Shown in pieces: positions 1-12,700 of a stretch of DNA of 64,000 nucleotides. The position numbers were made by a program, and so were the translations under genes. The notes under the pieces are model-generated. The model did no database searches and was not told the DNA's origin. It saw only the letters and a program-made list of their open reading frames with translations. This DNA comes from Mansonella perstans (Eukaryota > Nematoda > Chromadorea > Rhabditida > Onchocercidae), in the NCBI GenBank assembly GCA_037074765.1, contig JBAMDO010000024.1, positions 1 to 64,000 on the forward strand. The letters are read 5' to 3'. The number at the start of each line of letters is the position of its first letter. Position 1 is the first letter of the stretch.

Positions 1-199
1 AATGAATGAATGAATGAATGAATGAATGAATGAATGAATGAATGAATGAATGAATGAATGAATGAATGAATGAATGAATGAATGAATGAATGAATGAATG
101 AATGAATGAATGAATGAATGAATGAATGAATGAATGAATGAATGAATGAATGAATGAATGAATGAATGAATGAATGAATGAATGAATGAATGAATGAAT
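1..199. repeat. (AATG)n tetranucleotide microsatellite
   Basis: About 50 almost perfect AATG units run off the left edge of the window. Shorter copies occur around 361-380, 514-557 and 3101-3111. Confidence 0.97.
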
Positions 200-1909
200 A
201 AAGGAATGTGTTAATGAATGGAAATTTTTTTGGAGTTGAAATTTATTCTTGGAAAACGTAATTTACGAATTTCATTTGAAGCGAATGTCATTTAATGATA
301 GCATTTATCATCATCACTTCGAATAATTGTCAACAAAGCATAGCAAAGGTACGAAAGGAATGGATGAATGAATGAATGGAAAAATATACAGCAGCTTGCC
401 TATAGAAACTCATCCATCTGAAAACAATCTTCAAATTTATTGCAGTAAATATCATATTTCATATTGATTTAATCACGGCGAGGAATAAATAATTAAAAAT
501 AAAATTAGAAAGAATGAATGACTGCATGAATTTGAATGGATGAATGAATAAATGAATCGAATTGAAAACAGAACTTAAAATTAAGTTAGGAAAATGTTTA
601 GTTTCAAATCAAATCAATGAAGAAGAAGAAGAAGAGCATTAAAGCATTGTTGATAAATTATGCAAATTAATTTTATGCAAATTATCTTTCAAAAGATTAA
701 GAATCTTTTTGTGCAAAACTTTGTTGGAATAAATTTCCAGAAATTTCCAAATATTGCCCATTTATGAAAAGTTTTGATAATAAGTAGCAAGTTCTATAGT
801 CAACCTTCCATTTTTAAGAACAATTATCACTTTACTGGTGACCATTTGTGCATCAGCAAAATGACCAAAATCTGACCAATTTCAAATTCTTTGAGTAATA
901 AATTGCAATAAAATTGGAGCGAAAATTAATTAGTTTATTAATTACTGAAAGTACAAGAAAAGAAAGGAAAAACATTCCCATTCAAATTTATATAATTTTT
1001 TTAATTTTAAAACTATTTATATTTAATGTGGAAAAAATTGAAATAATTTTTCAAAAAATTTCATAATTAATTAATGTTTTTTGTTTTTTCTATTTTTCTT
1101 TAATTAATTAAGATTTATTTGTTAAATTTGTTTATTCATTTGTACTTTTTTTTTTTGGAAAATTTTAAAGAATAAAATTTTGAATAAAAATAAAACCGAA
1201 TAAAACCATAAAACCCAGTGTACACAGAGAAATAAAACCAGAAATAAAGAATAAAACCCAGTGTACACACGATTACAATCGTAGTATCTTGAAGCAACAC
1301 AACTGTCAACTGCATTTTAATAGACGGCACTCTCTCGCCACATTATCTTGCAGTTCGAAAATTCCCAAGCATTTCTCTATAAAACATTTCATGATCTAGA
1401 AAATTACTATAATTATGACTTATATTTGTTGACAAAAAAAAATAATTAGTAATTTATATTAATTGAAAAAATAATTCATAATTTTAATTAAATGTGATCG
1501 AATAAAAATAGCCAAATCGAATTTTTTAATTAATTAATTTGTCCAATTAATTATTTCAGTTGATTTTGAAAAAAATTTATTGTATTTTGAAACTGAAATT
1601 GTCGAATTTATTTAAAAATGATTATTTATTCTTCTTCTATATATGCAAATTACCTTTTGAAATGCATAAATTACAGAAAGAGGTTCTGACTTTATGTGAA
1701 TTTGATTGAATATGATTTATTTTTGTTTGCCAAAATTTGAATAATTGCACTTTTTTTTAAAATTTTCTGTGACAATTTGATTTTTAATGATTTTTATTTT
1801 TCATGATCTGCTTTTAAATATTCCTGGAAGTTTCCAGAAATCTGAAAAAAAAAATTTTTTTTCAAGTAATACTTTTGAAAATCATAACAGCATTTATAAC
1901 TTATCCATA

Positions 1910-2035
1910 AACATACACATACACGTATACATATACGTATGTACGTATGTGTATGTACATACACATAAATATACATATGCACCAACATACACACACATAC
2001 ACACACAGACAATATATACACACATACATATAAAC
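1910..2035. repeat. CA/TA-rich microsatellite
   Basis: Alternating purine-pyrimidine DNA rich in ACATACAC units, with potential for unusual helix structure. Open frames over it on both strands are composition artefacts. Confidence 0.8.
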
Positions 2036-2659
2036 CCGTTAAATTAATTTGATAGGAAAAAGTAGTAAATCCTCAATTTAGGATGAAAAATGCTCAAAAA
2101 TTGACTAGAAAAATTTGTTCCTTCTCTCTCTTTCCCTTTCTCTCTCTTATAATATCAGTAAAAATTCACACGTCTGAACATTTTATCTCTTCATTTATTG
2201 CAAATTTTTGATTTCATTTTTCAAATTAACTAACTAATTAATCAATGATCTATATGCACTATTAAGTGCAATCTGCCATTTAAAATGATATGACAATGTA
2301 AAATTGAAATAAAATGAATAACGATTCGAAAAATATTAAATGGAAGTTATATTTACAGCAAGTCATGATTATTAAAATTGGAATCGCTTCAAAGTTAATC
2401 TAATAATTTTAATCGTTTAAAATCGCAACCACATGCTTCTCTATCTGTTGGTCTTGATTGACTTTTTCTTTTTTTTGCATATGCATTAATAAAGTAGGAG
2501 TAATCACGATTTATAACAATTATGATTTATAATAATAAAAAGTCATTGAATTTTATCAGCTTGACAGTTCCATCCTATTACATACTTTTTTTTTTGTATT
2601 ATTTGTAATTAACATGATGATTAGAGTATATTTGCATAAAAACCAATTACTACTTCAGT

Positions 2660-3060
2660 AGTGACAATCTAATAACTTATTTATCCAATAAAATTACACT
2701 TACAATAAGTAAATAGTAATTGATACAAATTTGCCAGCAATTAATGCTTATTCTTATCGGTGTATAAATATTAATTATACCGTGGAAGAAAAGCCAGTAG
2801 AATTAATAATCTAAATAACTTATTTACCTAATAAAATTATACTTACGACAAGTAAACAGTAAGTGACAAAAATTTACCAGTAGCATTAATAAACTAAACA
2901 ATAATTTAAATATTATTTACCCATAAAATTACGCTCATAATATGAAATTTGCTATTATTAAATGCTTAATCTTATTATTACATAAATATCAATAATAGTA
3001 TTATTTTAGCATCAGTAGTCTAAATAACTTATTTACCCAATAAGAGTGATTTATAAAGCA
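2660..3060. repeat. Degenerate tandem repeat, about 120 bp unit
   Basis: A core AATAACTTATTTACCCAATA followed by AAATTACACTTA recurs at about 2667, 2812, 2900 and 3022, with related following sequence. Confidence 0.7.
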
Positions 3061-5487
3061 ATAATGCTATGACAGTAAAAGTAAGATTAATAATTGTGTA
3101 TGAATGAATGGATAAAAAAGTTTTTACTAATAAGTTAGGCAGAGAGGGTTACCTTGAAAAGATTTTGTATTAATAGATTAAGTTAGACAAACAGACAGGC
3201 AGATTTGGATAGTCTTTTAAAAAATTAAGTTTGATAGTAGTGTAAATGGAATAAAGTAAGAATAAAAAAGATTTTTTCGAAAAGTTGGAATTGAATTAAT
3301 GACTTCTCCATTGCAGCAAGCAATTTCTTCATTTCTCTTTTATTTTTAACATTTACAGCCACAGCTAGTAGCTATGCTATTCGATCAATTTAATTAACGG
3401 ACAACCAATCTCATTTCACTCGGGAAAAAAAAAAGAAAAGGACTTTTTACCTTAAATTATAATTGACACTTTGAAAGCAAAATTCTAATATCCAATAATT
3501 AACAATAATAAGTTGACAAATAAAGAATGTATGTAAGCAAGAGTAAGCAAGTCAGGTAAGTAAGTAATTCATTTTGTCATAACTTACTAATTGTGATCAA
3601 TTTTGGTACCTATGGTAACATATCAACCATATCATTACCATGATTACCATCATCATCGTCATAATCATCATCATCAATTTCACATTAATGGCCACTGTCG
3701 CTAGCACCATTATTATTTATCTAATTATTGCTTTGCAATTAAATTACAAATTTTATCCGTTTATTAGTAGTCAACTAACTTACTTCACTTACTATTTATA
3801 TTGCTAACAATTCCTTATCATTATTTTGCTGGGAATAATTGAGGATAAAAAACAAAAAAAAATGGTTAGCAAGAAATGTGAATTTTTTTTCGAACGGCGA
3901 GTAAGCGATATAACATCGTTGAAGTTTGCAACCTCTCAATATTATATTCCGGAAAACAGAATAATGAAAAATTTCAACTTCCCATATTTCGGAAAATAAA
4001 GTACTGAAAATTTGCAACTTTTCATATTATATTCCAGAAAAGAGAGTAATGAAAATTAAAAATGACCAAATCTATTTTTGACATCAATTTCGCTTGAATA
4101 ATTTCACCCACGACTTCCACTCTCTTATCTTGATCATTTTGCAATTGCAAATGCAGAATTATGGGCAAATTCTGATTCACCCAACAGTAGTATTTTCGTT
4201 TTCTAATTTGAGAAGCTTAAAAACTTATAGCTATACAATATGGTTTTTCTTTACCTATTTTTTGTTTCACTTTAAACAATCTACAATCAGTATAATCTAA
4301 TTTAAGTACATATTTTAACAGCTAAAGTACCTCATTTGCTCTTTTCTTTTCACCCTTCGTCCTCCTCCTTCTACTTCTTCTTTAGCTTAGCCTCAGCGTA
4401 ATTCAATTCATTTCAATACAATTATCAGTTGAAGCAAAGAACAGCAAATGGATTAGAGGGAAAAAAAATTAATTTAAAATTTTTCATCTCACTTCATTAA
4501 TCATCCTTTACACACTTCATTATAAATTCTAATATTTCGCAGGTTTTTTTTTTCTTTTTTTTTAGGACAGTTGTTAAAAAGATCCTTTAATCCTTGAAAA
4601 AGAAAAAAACATTTTCAGCACAATAATTTAAAGTTAGCCTAAATTTTTATTCATCACTTTTGTTGTATTAATGACAAATTTAAGTTGTCACACATAGACT
4701 AAATTTGAAATTCAATTTTTTGTAAAAACTACATGGAATAACAATAAAAATGCTAAATTTAACAATTAATTAAAGAATTCATCAATTTAATTATCGTCGA
4801 TCATTTGAAATGAATCTATCTAATCCTATACTATTTAATTCTAAATGATAACCTATTTAACCCTATGCGATGACTTATTTAGCAATGTGGTTTGTATAAG
4901 CGAAAATGATTTTTGGTTTTAAAAATAAATCTTTTCTTTTTTGCTTTCGATACTGGATTCTTTTAGATTTATAACAATTTGTTTATTTCTCTTTCTCTCC
5001 ATCTCTCCCTTTTTCTTTCAATCCGAAATTTTTTTTTCTGATTTTCTTCAAAGTTTTTAATTAACTTTTTGCATGGTACCCGAAAGCACATTTTATCAAT
5101 TCAATAAATCTGTATTGATAGAAAATGTAAAAAAAGGAAAACGAAACAAAATATTCCAAAATTCTCCAAAATTTTTTTCCATACCTAAATTCATTGAGAA
5201 TTTTAGGTAAAAAAAAGAGATTAACGGAAAAATTCTCCTAAGAATTTTATCTAATAATGAATGATTCGGGTAAAAATTTTAAATAATGGATGATTCGGGT
5301 AAAACTATTTGGAAAAAATTTTAAATATCTTCTATTCATTTTTTTCTAAAGTGAAAAAAAATTTTTGCACTTCTATATGTTATGAAAATTTATCTTAAGA
5401 AATTATCAATCCCACAAATGATTAAATAAAATTCTGGAAAAAAAAATTTTTTTTCAAATAAATGTCTCCACTTCGTCTTTTCCCACT

Positions 5488-5845
5488 TTTTCCTAGTTTA
5501 TAGTTTCTCAGCTAGCAGCTTACTTTTTTCCACTTTAATCCGATCATTAAGTAATGTGTATATCAGTGATATCAATAACTCAGTATATCAGTACATCAAT
5601 GTATCAGTACATCAGTATATTAATACATTAGTATCCTACTTTTTAGCTTCTCAGCTAGCAGCATACTTCCTTCCAGTTGAATCCGATTATCAAAAATTGT
5701 TTATGTCAGTGATATCAGTACACCAACATATCAGTACGTCATTACCCGATTTTTTAGCTTCTCAGCTGCCTTCCAGTTAAATCCGATCATTAAGTAATGT
5801 TTGTATCAATTATATCATTACATCAATATATCAGTACATCATTAT
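5488..5845. repeat. Tandem repeat, about 95-150 bp unit, three copies
   Basis: Each unit has GCTTCTCAGCTAGCAGC (or a variant), a TTCCAGTTGAATCCGATCA block, a TTAAGTAATGT block and a run of ATATCAGTACATCA units. Part of the unit and its right flank (TATCAATTATAACAAA) recur at 6460-6560. Confidence 0.75.
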
Positions 5846-7064
5846 ATCATAATTTTGTCGGCAAGATCTATCAATTATAACAAAAACTATTTATTTCGAT
5901 TAGCATTGATTGATTAAATTGATTTATTTACAGTTGCTCTAATTTGGTCAATCAAGTTGCTTGATAGAATTGTTTCAATGTATGATCAATATTGATTGAT
6001 CAGATATGCACCGTACCTAGGCAAGATTTGTTGATCTTCATACATAGAATTAGTTCTATCTAAATAGATTTAAATCTAGGATATCTAGGATTTTGAAAGG
6101 GATTTATATATGATCATATTGATTGATCTGATATGCATCATATCTAAGCAAGATTTGTTTATCTATATACATACGATAAGCTCTATCTGGGATTTCCTGA
6201 AGGAATTTATTTGTACACAAAAGATTTTAAATTCAGAAAGTCATTACAGTTATCGCATACGTAATGTGATGTGATATGTAATGCGATGTAATGCAACACT
6301 GGTGAAAGTGTTCGTGAACTATTTATCTGTTCTCTCTCCAGAATGCTTATTATTATAATTTTAATTCTTTTACACTAAATCAATCTAATCCAGTAGAAAT
6401 TTGTCAAGTTAACATTGTTGTACTTGAATTCCTTTTTAATTTAGTCACTAAGTAATCAGTAATATCAGCAATTCAGTATATCAGTACATCAATCAGTGTA
6501 CCAATAATTCTGTCAATAAAAATTTATCAATTATAACAAAGTTATTTATTTTTCGATTTGCATTAATTAGATTGCACATTTAGATTAAGAAAAAAAAAAT
6601 AAAAATAATTTCTGTTCGATTAAAACTTAAGGATTGGTCAAATTGATCAGACAAAGATTGTATCAATCAAATTTTATCAATCAATCAATATTGATCACAT
6701 AGAAAAAAAACAAATCTATCAACAATAGATTGTTTGATTAAAAATAATCTGAAATAAATTTAAAAAAATGAATTTTTAAAAAAAGATTTTTTATAAAAAT
6801 CAAATGTTCATTCATTGCTTTTTCAATTCATTTGAAGCATTAATAATTTGAATTTGAATAATTTATCCTTCAGAGAAAATATAAATGAACTTATTTAAAG
6901 GAAAACAAGGAAAAAAAAGTACTTCTGCAAAGATCAAAGATTATATGCAAAATTTTTAATTGATAAACAAGGAAGAAGTAAGATATGTCAAAGTAAACAA
7001 ATAAACAAATAGATGGTAAATGAAAAAAATTTTTTCCATTTAATAAATTTTGAAGAACGAAAGG

Positions 7065-7445
7065 AAGAGAGAGATGAAGAAGAGAGGGAAAGAGAGAGAG
7101 GAAATAGGAAGTAAGGAAAAAAGAAGCAAATTTTATGTCAATTTTATCCCGAACGGAAGGATGTTTTTGTAAACAGTTAAAGGATGTATGGGCCGAAAGG
7201 TAAGTAAGTGATGAAAAATTAATGAAATGTACGAAAATAAAAAGGGAGGAGGAGGAGAGAGGAGGAGGAGAGAGGAGGAGGGAGGAGGAAAAGAGGGGAG
7301 AAAGGAGGAGGAAAAATATAGCTTTAATGGATGAAAATAATTTGAGAAAGGAATAAATGGAAGAAAGAAGGAAAGAAAGTGATAGGGAGAAAGGAAGATG
7401 AGAAGACAGAAAATGAGAGAGAGAGAGTGAGAAGAAAGAGAAAAT
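7065..7445. repeat. Purine-rich GA/AGGAGG tract
   Basis: A nearly pure purine strand with repeats of GGAGGAGAGA around 7246-7312 and GAGAGAGAGAG near 7418. Mirror-symmetric purine tracts like this can form triplex DNA. Confidence 0.75.
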
Positions 7446-7739
7446 TAAATGAAAATGAAATGGTGAGGAAATGATGTCTTCATGATTAAATAGATAAAAT
7501 CAAATTTAATTTAATATAAGAATTTTAAAGTTGTCACTTTGCCATGTTTTACTTACTTTTATTTTGCTTCACTAAAGAATTTATATAAGCAAATGAGCCA
7601 GAAGATAAGAAATAAGTTAATCGGACAGAAAAATCGCTTCTGGCAATATTTGCTTTTATTTATATTTTCATATCTTTTCTAAATGCACGAATATTTCATT
7701 TAGCATAACTTGCAAGTTCTTCTAAGTTTAATCTATAAC

Positions 7740-8010
7740 TTGATTTATAGCTTTATAGTTATATATCTGCAATACATATATACGTATATAGGTTATATAT
7801 ATATATAACTATAAATTTTTATATTTATAGATATCAAGCTTATCAACCCAATCATATACTTTATACTTGGCTTATCAATCTAATTGTATACTTTATACTT
7901 TAGCTACATAACTTTACACATATGAAGCTTATCTTTACATATATCAAGCTTGTCACTATACTTTATACCTTAGCTATATAATCTAATATATCAACCTTAT
8001 CAATCCAAAT
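7740..8010. repeat. Degenerate tandem repeat with TATCAAGCTTATCAA units
   Basis: Recurrent TATCAAGCTTATCAACC and ATATACTTTATACTT blocks, irregularly spaced, four to five copies. Confidence 0.55.
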
Positions 8011-9299
8011 ATATACTTTTATATTTTGACTCTTTTCGAAGACTTTTTGTTTTTTTTTTTTTGCTTATAATTAAGTATAATTGTAAATTGTGATGCAAAA
8101 AGTTAAGCTTATTTTTATAATCAAAATATTTGATATGTGTTGAAATTCTTTTTAAGTAGTACTTTTCTTTTCAAAAGTGATCATGATTTTTTTTTAAATA
8201 ATATTGAAATCGTAATTCGCATACTTATCAATTACTGAATGGATTATTATACATATCACGAATTATATAACCAGTAACGAAATTGAACTAGCATATATAC
8301 TTGGCCAAGTTGCCAGAGTTATATAATATAGATATAGATATAGATCTGACTATGTAAAGTTGCATGGGTTTAACAAAGTGGAAATATATTTCGAAGTTGA
8401 ACTGACATATCTAATTAAAGTGATCTTATTAAATTAATTCAGTTTGCAATTAATTAAAGCAAACACATGCTAGCGCAATGTGTTATATTGTCCAATTGTT
8501 TCAATTTGTTTTTACATTCTAAATAATTTTTTAGCAAAATTTCCCGGGAATGCCACTTTGGACATTTTCATATTTTAAATTAAACTACTATGACTCATTC
8601 ATTTCTGGAATGAATGGAATTTCACTTTCTGTGTGCACTTGTAATTTTTATAATTACATCAATTAATCAATGACAATGCTAATCATTATCATCGGTTATC
8701 TGTACATTCAAATTTAATCCATGAAAATAATTTATGCGGCCTTTTAATTCTTTTTCCATTGAAGTCATCAACTGATGCATATTTGACGATTAAAAAATTG
8801 AATGAAGCTATTTTTAAAGTTTCTTCCACTTACTGCAAAAAAATTTTATTAGTGAGGAAATAATTGAGGATTGTCAAATGAAATCATACTTTTAAATACC
8901 ACAAATTAATTAATAATTTAACCTAAGTTCTATTTCCTTTTTTGATTAAAAATAAACAGAAAGTAGTAGCAGTAAGGGGGGAAAAATTAGACAATACTTA
9001 AAATAATAATATATTAGATGATTGTAGCAAGAAAAGATTAGTGATTAGCCTATTGTTAATATATCGTTATTAGAGTTTATGTGGATATGATAGTATATGT
9101 AGTATGGCATTCACCGGGACAAATTGTTATTAACGGAACAATTCAAAAAAAAAAAAAATTAAAAGAAAACTAATTAAAAATTTAAATTGTTAATCTGCAA
9201 TTTAAAATTAGCAGAAAACTGATTAATTGTGGGTGCAGGTCTGGAAAAATAATTGTGTAAGTAGAACTTAGATACCAAAATTAAATGTATGAAGAACAA

Positions 9300-9485
9300 T
9301 TTCAAATAATTAACCTTAATATAAGATATATTAGAAGTTGTTATCTTAGCAAGGTACGTTAAGGGTTGTACCTTAACAAGATACGCTAGAAGTTGAAACC
9401 TGTTAGAGGTGGTAACGTTATCAAGGTTAATACCTAAATAAGGTGCATTAGACTGTAATCGTAATATAAGGTACATTAGAAATTG
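9300..9485. repeat. Degenerate repeat AAGGTACATTAGAAGTTG in the ape-1 3' flank
   Basis: Variants of AAGGTACRTTAGAAGTTGTA recur about every 35-45 bases, five copies, downstream of the ape-1 stop. Confidence 0.6.
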
Positions 9486-9739
9486 TGTAAATTAACTGAA
9501 AAAGTCTTGAGAATAATTTTTATACATGCATTGTAAAATATTTGTTAAGAAAATTTCTTGATCAAAAATGGAATTTATAATTTCAATGCATACAAATTGT
9601 AAATCCAATACATCGAAGTACATATATATTATGAAAATAACAATTTTCTCTTTATGCGACAATACCGCCGCTGCATACAAAACTGAAGACAATATCGCCG
9701 CGCTGCATATAATATTATTTATGATGAGTAAGAGAAAAT

Positions 9740-12700
9740 TTATGAAACAGAAATTGGTGGTAATGGCTGTTCATCAACATCAATTGTTCTATCATCATCA
9801 TCATTTTCACCGGAAATTTTCTCAATCACTGTATCACTGCGCTGCCATTCTTTCACATTATCCTTTTTAACATCATGAATTTTTGGCGATTGTGTTAAAT
9901 CGAACATTTTGAAATTAGCACTTCGTTTTGATAAACTTGGATAAAGTGATAAGTAATTTCGTGGCACCAAGCCAGCATGATGTTCTGATTTGACATTTTG
10001 AACAACAGTACAATTTTCATCACTTACAATTTCACAACGCCACCATAATGTACAATCATTCATACCCCTTTCCAAAACCCGTAAACATGCACCAATCGGA
10101 AAACTTAATTCATCATCCTGCTCCTTCTCATAATCATATGCTGCATACATCTGAAAAAAGAAATATTATATCTTAATAGGTTAGCAGAAAAAACTATAAT
10201 AAGTATGATAACATGATAACAGTATGATAAGCGTATGGTACATAACAGCTTATAAGAGTATGATATATAACAGTATGATAAGAGTATGATATATAACAAT
10301 ATGTTAAAGCTACAAAAATTAGTAAAATTTTAAAAAAAATTTACTAATCCATTATTGACAATTCCAGCTTCCTGATCAGCAGCTTTAAGATAGAGACGAC
10401 AACCTTCATAACCATCCTCATCCTCTTCACATTTTTCCGCTGGTGTTTCCAGATCTGATAATGTTTGCGCAAAAATACATGCACCATTTTCCACCAATAA
10501 TTTCACCATTGGTAAATTATTACATGATGCTGCACAATGTAATGGTGTCCAACCATCTGAATCCTGAAAAACTTTTACAGTATGAAAAGTTTTACATTTA
10601 CAGTATGAAATTAAAAAAAAAGCAAAATTATAATTAGGATTTTACTATAAATTCAAAAAAAAAAACTCCTAATTTTATTAATTGATAGATTTTTATTTCG
10701 AAAGTTTTTGAATTTCTTAACTTGAAATTTTATTTTAAAACAATCAAAGAATCAAAGAAAAAATGTTAACAAAAAAAAGAATGATGGAAATTTTACTATA
10801 AAATTATTACTGTAATCTTTTTTCTTTCGGTTAAATTCCTAATTAATGAGGTTTTACTGTAATCTTTCTTTTTGTTTTAACTAAATTTCTGCTTAATGCT
10901 TAAATTCAAATTTAAATTTATTTAGAAAACAGCAGAAAACAAGATTAAACATACTTGTGCATTTACATCAGCAAATGAATCGACCAAATAACGTACAATC
11001 TCATAATGACCAGCGCAAATTGCATTATGTAATGCCGTAATACCTTCATCGTTACATGCTGATATATTTGGTAACTGCAAAAAAAAATTAAAAATCAAAA
11101 TACCTTTTTTTTCTGCAAATATACTTAAAACATGAATTAGAATTAATTATTCAATAATTAATTAAAGAAAAAGACATTCTGAACAAATATTCTACTCAAA
11201 ATTTTACAAGTGTATATTATAATCTATTTGTTTAAAACGGATAAAAATTTTTCTTTTTTAAGATGTAAAAAGGTGAATATTTCAGAAAATTTAAATTTAA
11301 ATTTAAAATATCGAATTAACAACAAATGCAACTTTCATTCTAATACTAAATTTTTTCTTTAAGACAAGAAATATTTTTTTAATTAATCTATTCTTAAGTA
11401 AAAATTAAAAAAAATTCAAACCTTTGCAGCATTTGCTTTCACTAAATCCATTTCACCTTCCAGTGCTGCATCTAATAGTAATGCTAACGGATCAAAGACC
11501 ACTTTTCTTGCAACTTTTTTCACTTTATTATTAACACGTAGAATACCCTTTAAAAAATACCATAATAATTATTAGTGATGATTTAACAAAATTAACAAAT
11601 TGAAATGATGGAATGTACGGAGGAAATGCAAAAAATTGAGGAGATAATTAAGGATAACATCGATAAAAAGCAGAAACATTTCTAATTAATTAATATATAC
11701 ATTAATTAACAAATATGATTAAAAAATAGGAAAAAAATTATTTTTGAAATTATTTAATCAAAAATTAACCATTCTAATCCATATATCCAATACTGATTTA
11801 TTAATTAAATTCTATAGAAAATATTTCGCGGGAAATATAACAAAATTTGCATATCAACCAATAAATCGTCACTTACTAATTAACTTACTTATCAACCTTT
11901 GTAAATGATATATGATTATAGAAATATTTAAAATTTAAAATGTGAAATTTTTAGAAGTAAAAAAATTTAATGATTGATAAGTTTGGAAAGTGAAATTAAA
12001 AGCATTTACCTTTTCAGGTAATGGCTTAATAACTTCCGCAATGCCGGATGTTTTCTTTTGTACATCCATTTCATCGATTAATTTATCGGTATTTTCCTTG
12101 CTACTGACAAATACCTGTTCACAATTCGGCTCACACTTTTCCACCTTCTCAATTTCAATGGGTGGTAATTCATCAAGCTGAATATTCTTCATAAGAAGCT
12201 CATATATATGATCATTTGGCATTGCTAGTGCTGTTGTTGCACTTCCTACTACAGCTTCTTTTTCTTCTTCATGAATTATTTCCGGTTTACTTGCTCTTCC
12301 ATTCTGAAATTACGTAATTACAATTAATATAATACAATGAGTAATCTTTTTTCATATAATCATCATCTCTAAATGATATATTATTTCATAATACATTAGT
12401 ATTATCAAATTAATGAATTATTAAGTTGATCAATGTCAAATGAAAAAACAAATATACATTAAGTTGAATGATTAACAAATAAACATTAAGTTAATTAATG
12501 ATTAACAAATCTACACTAAGCTAATGAATTATTAAGTTAATGAACAATTAACAAATATACATTAAGTTTATGAATGATTAAAACAAATATTCCGTAATTC
12601 CAGTAATTTAAAACATCTAATTAATTATGCTGCAAAAAATTTCCCACTGAATTAGCAATGTAATTTAACTCATCTATTAATTAATCAGTATCAATTCATT

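Larger units (their letters stand above)
200..9739. other. Gene-free AT-rich region
   Basis: No open frame here shows recognisable protein similarity or closing splice structure. Content is AT-rich unique sequence, microsatellites and the tandem repeats listed separately. The last 600 bases are the 3' flank of ape-1 and hold a degenerate repeat. Confidence 0.6.

Noticed and set aside
1787..2047. Overlapping frames on both strands
   Set aside because: Low-complexity CA/TA repeat without other coding signal.
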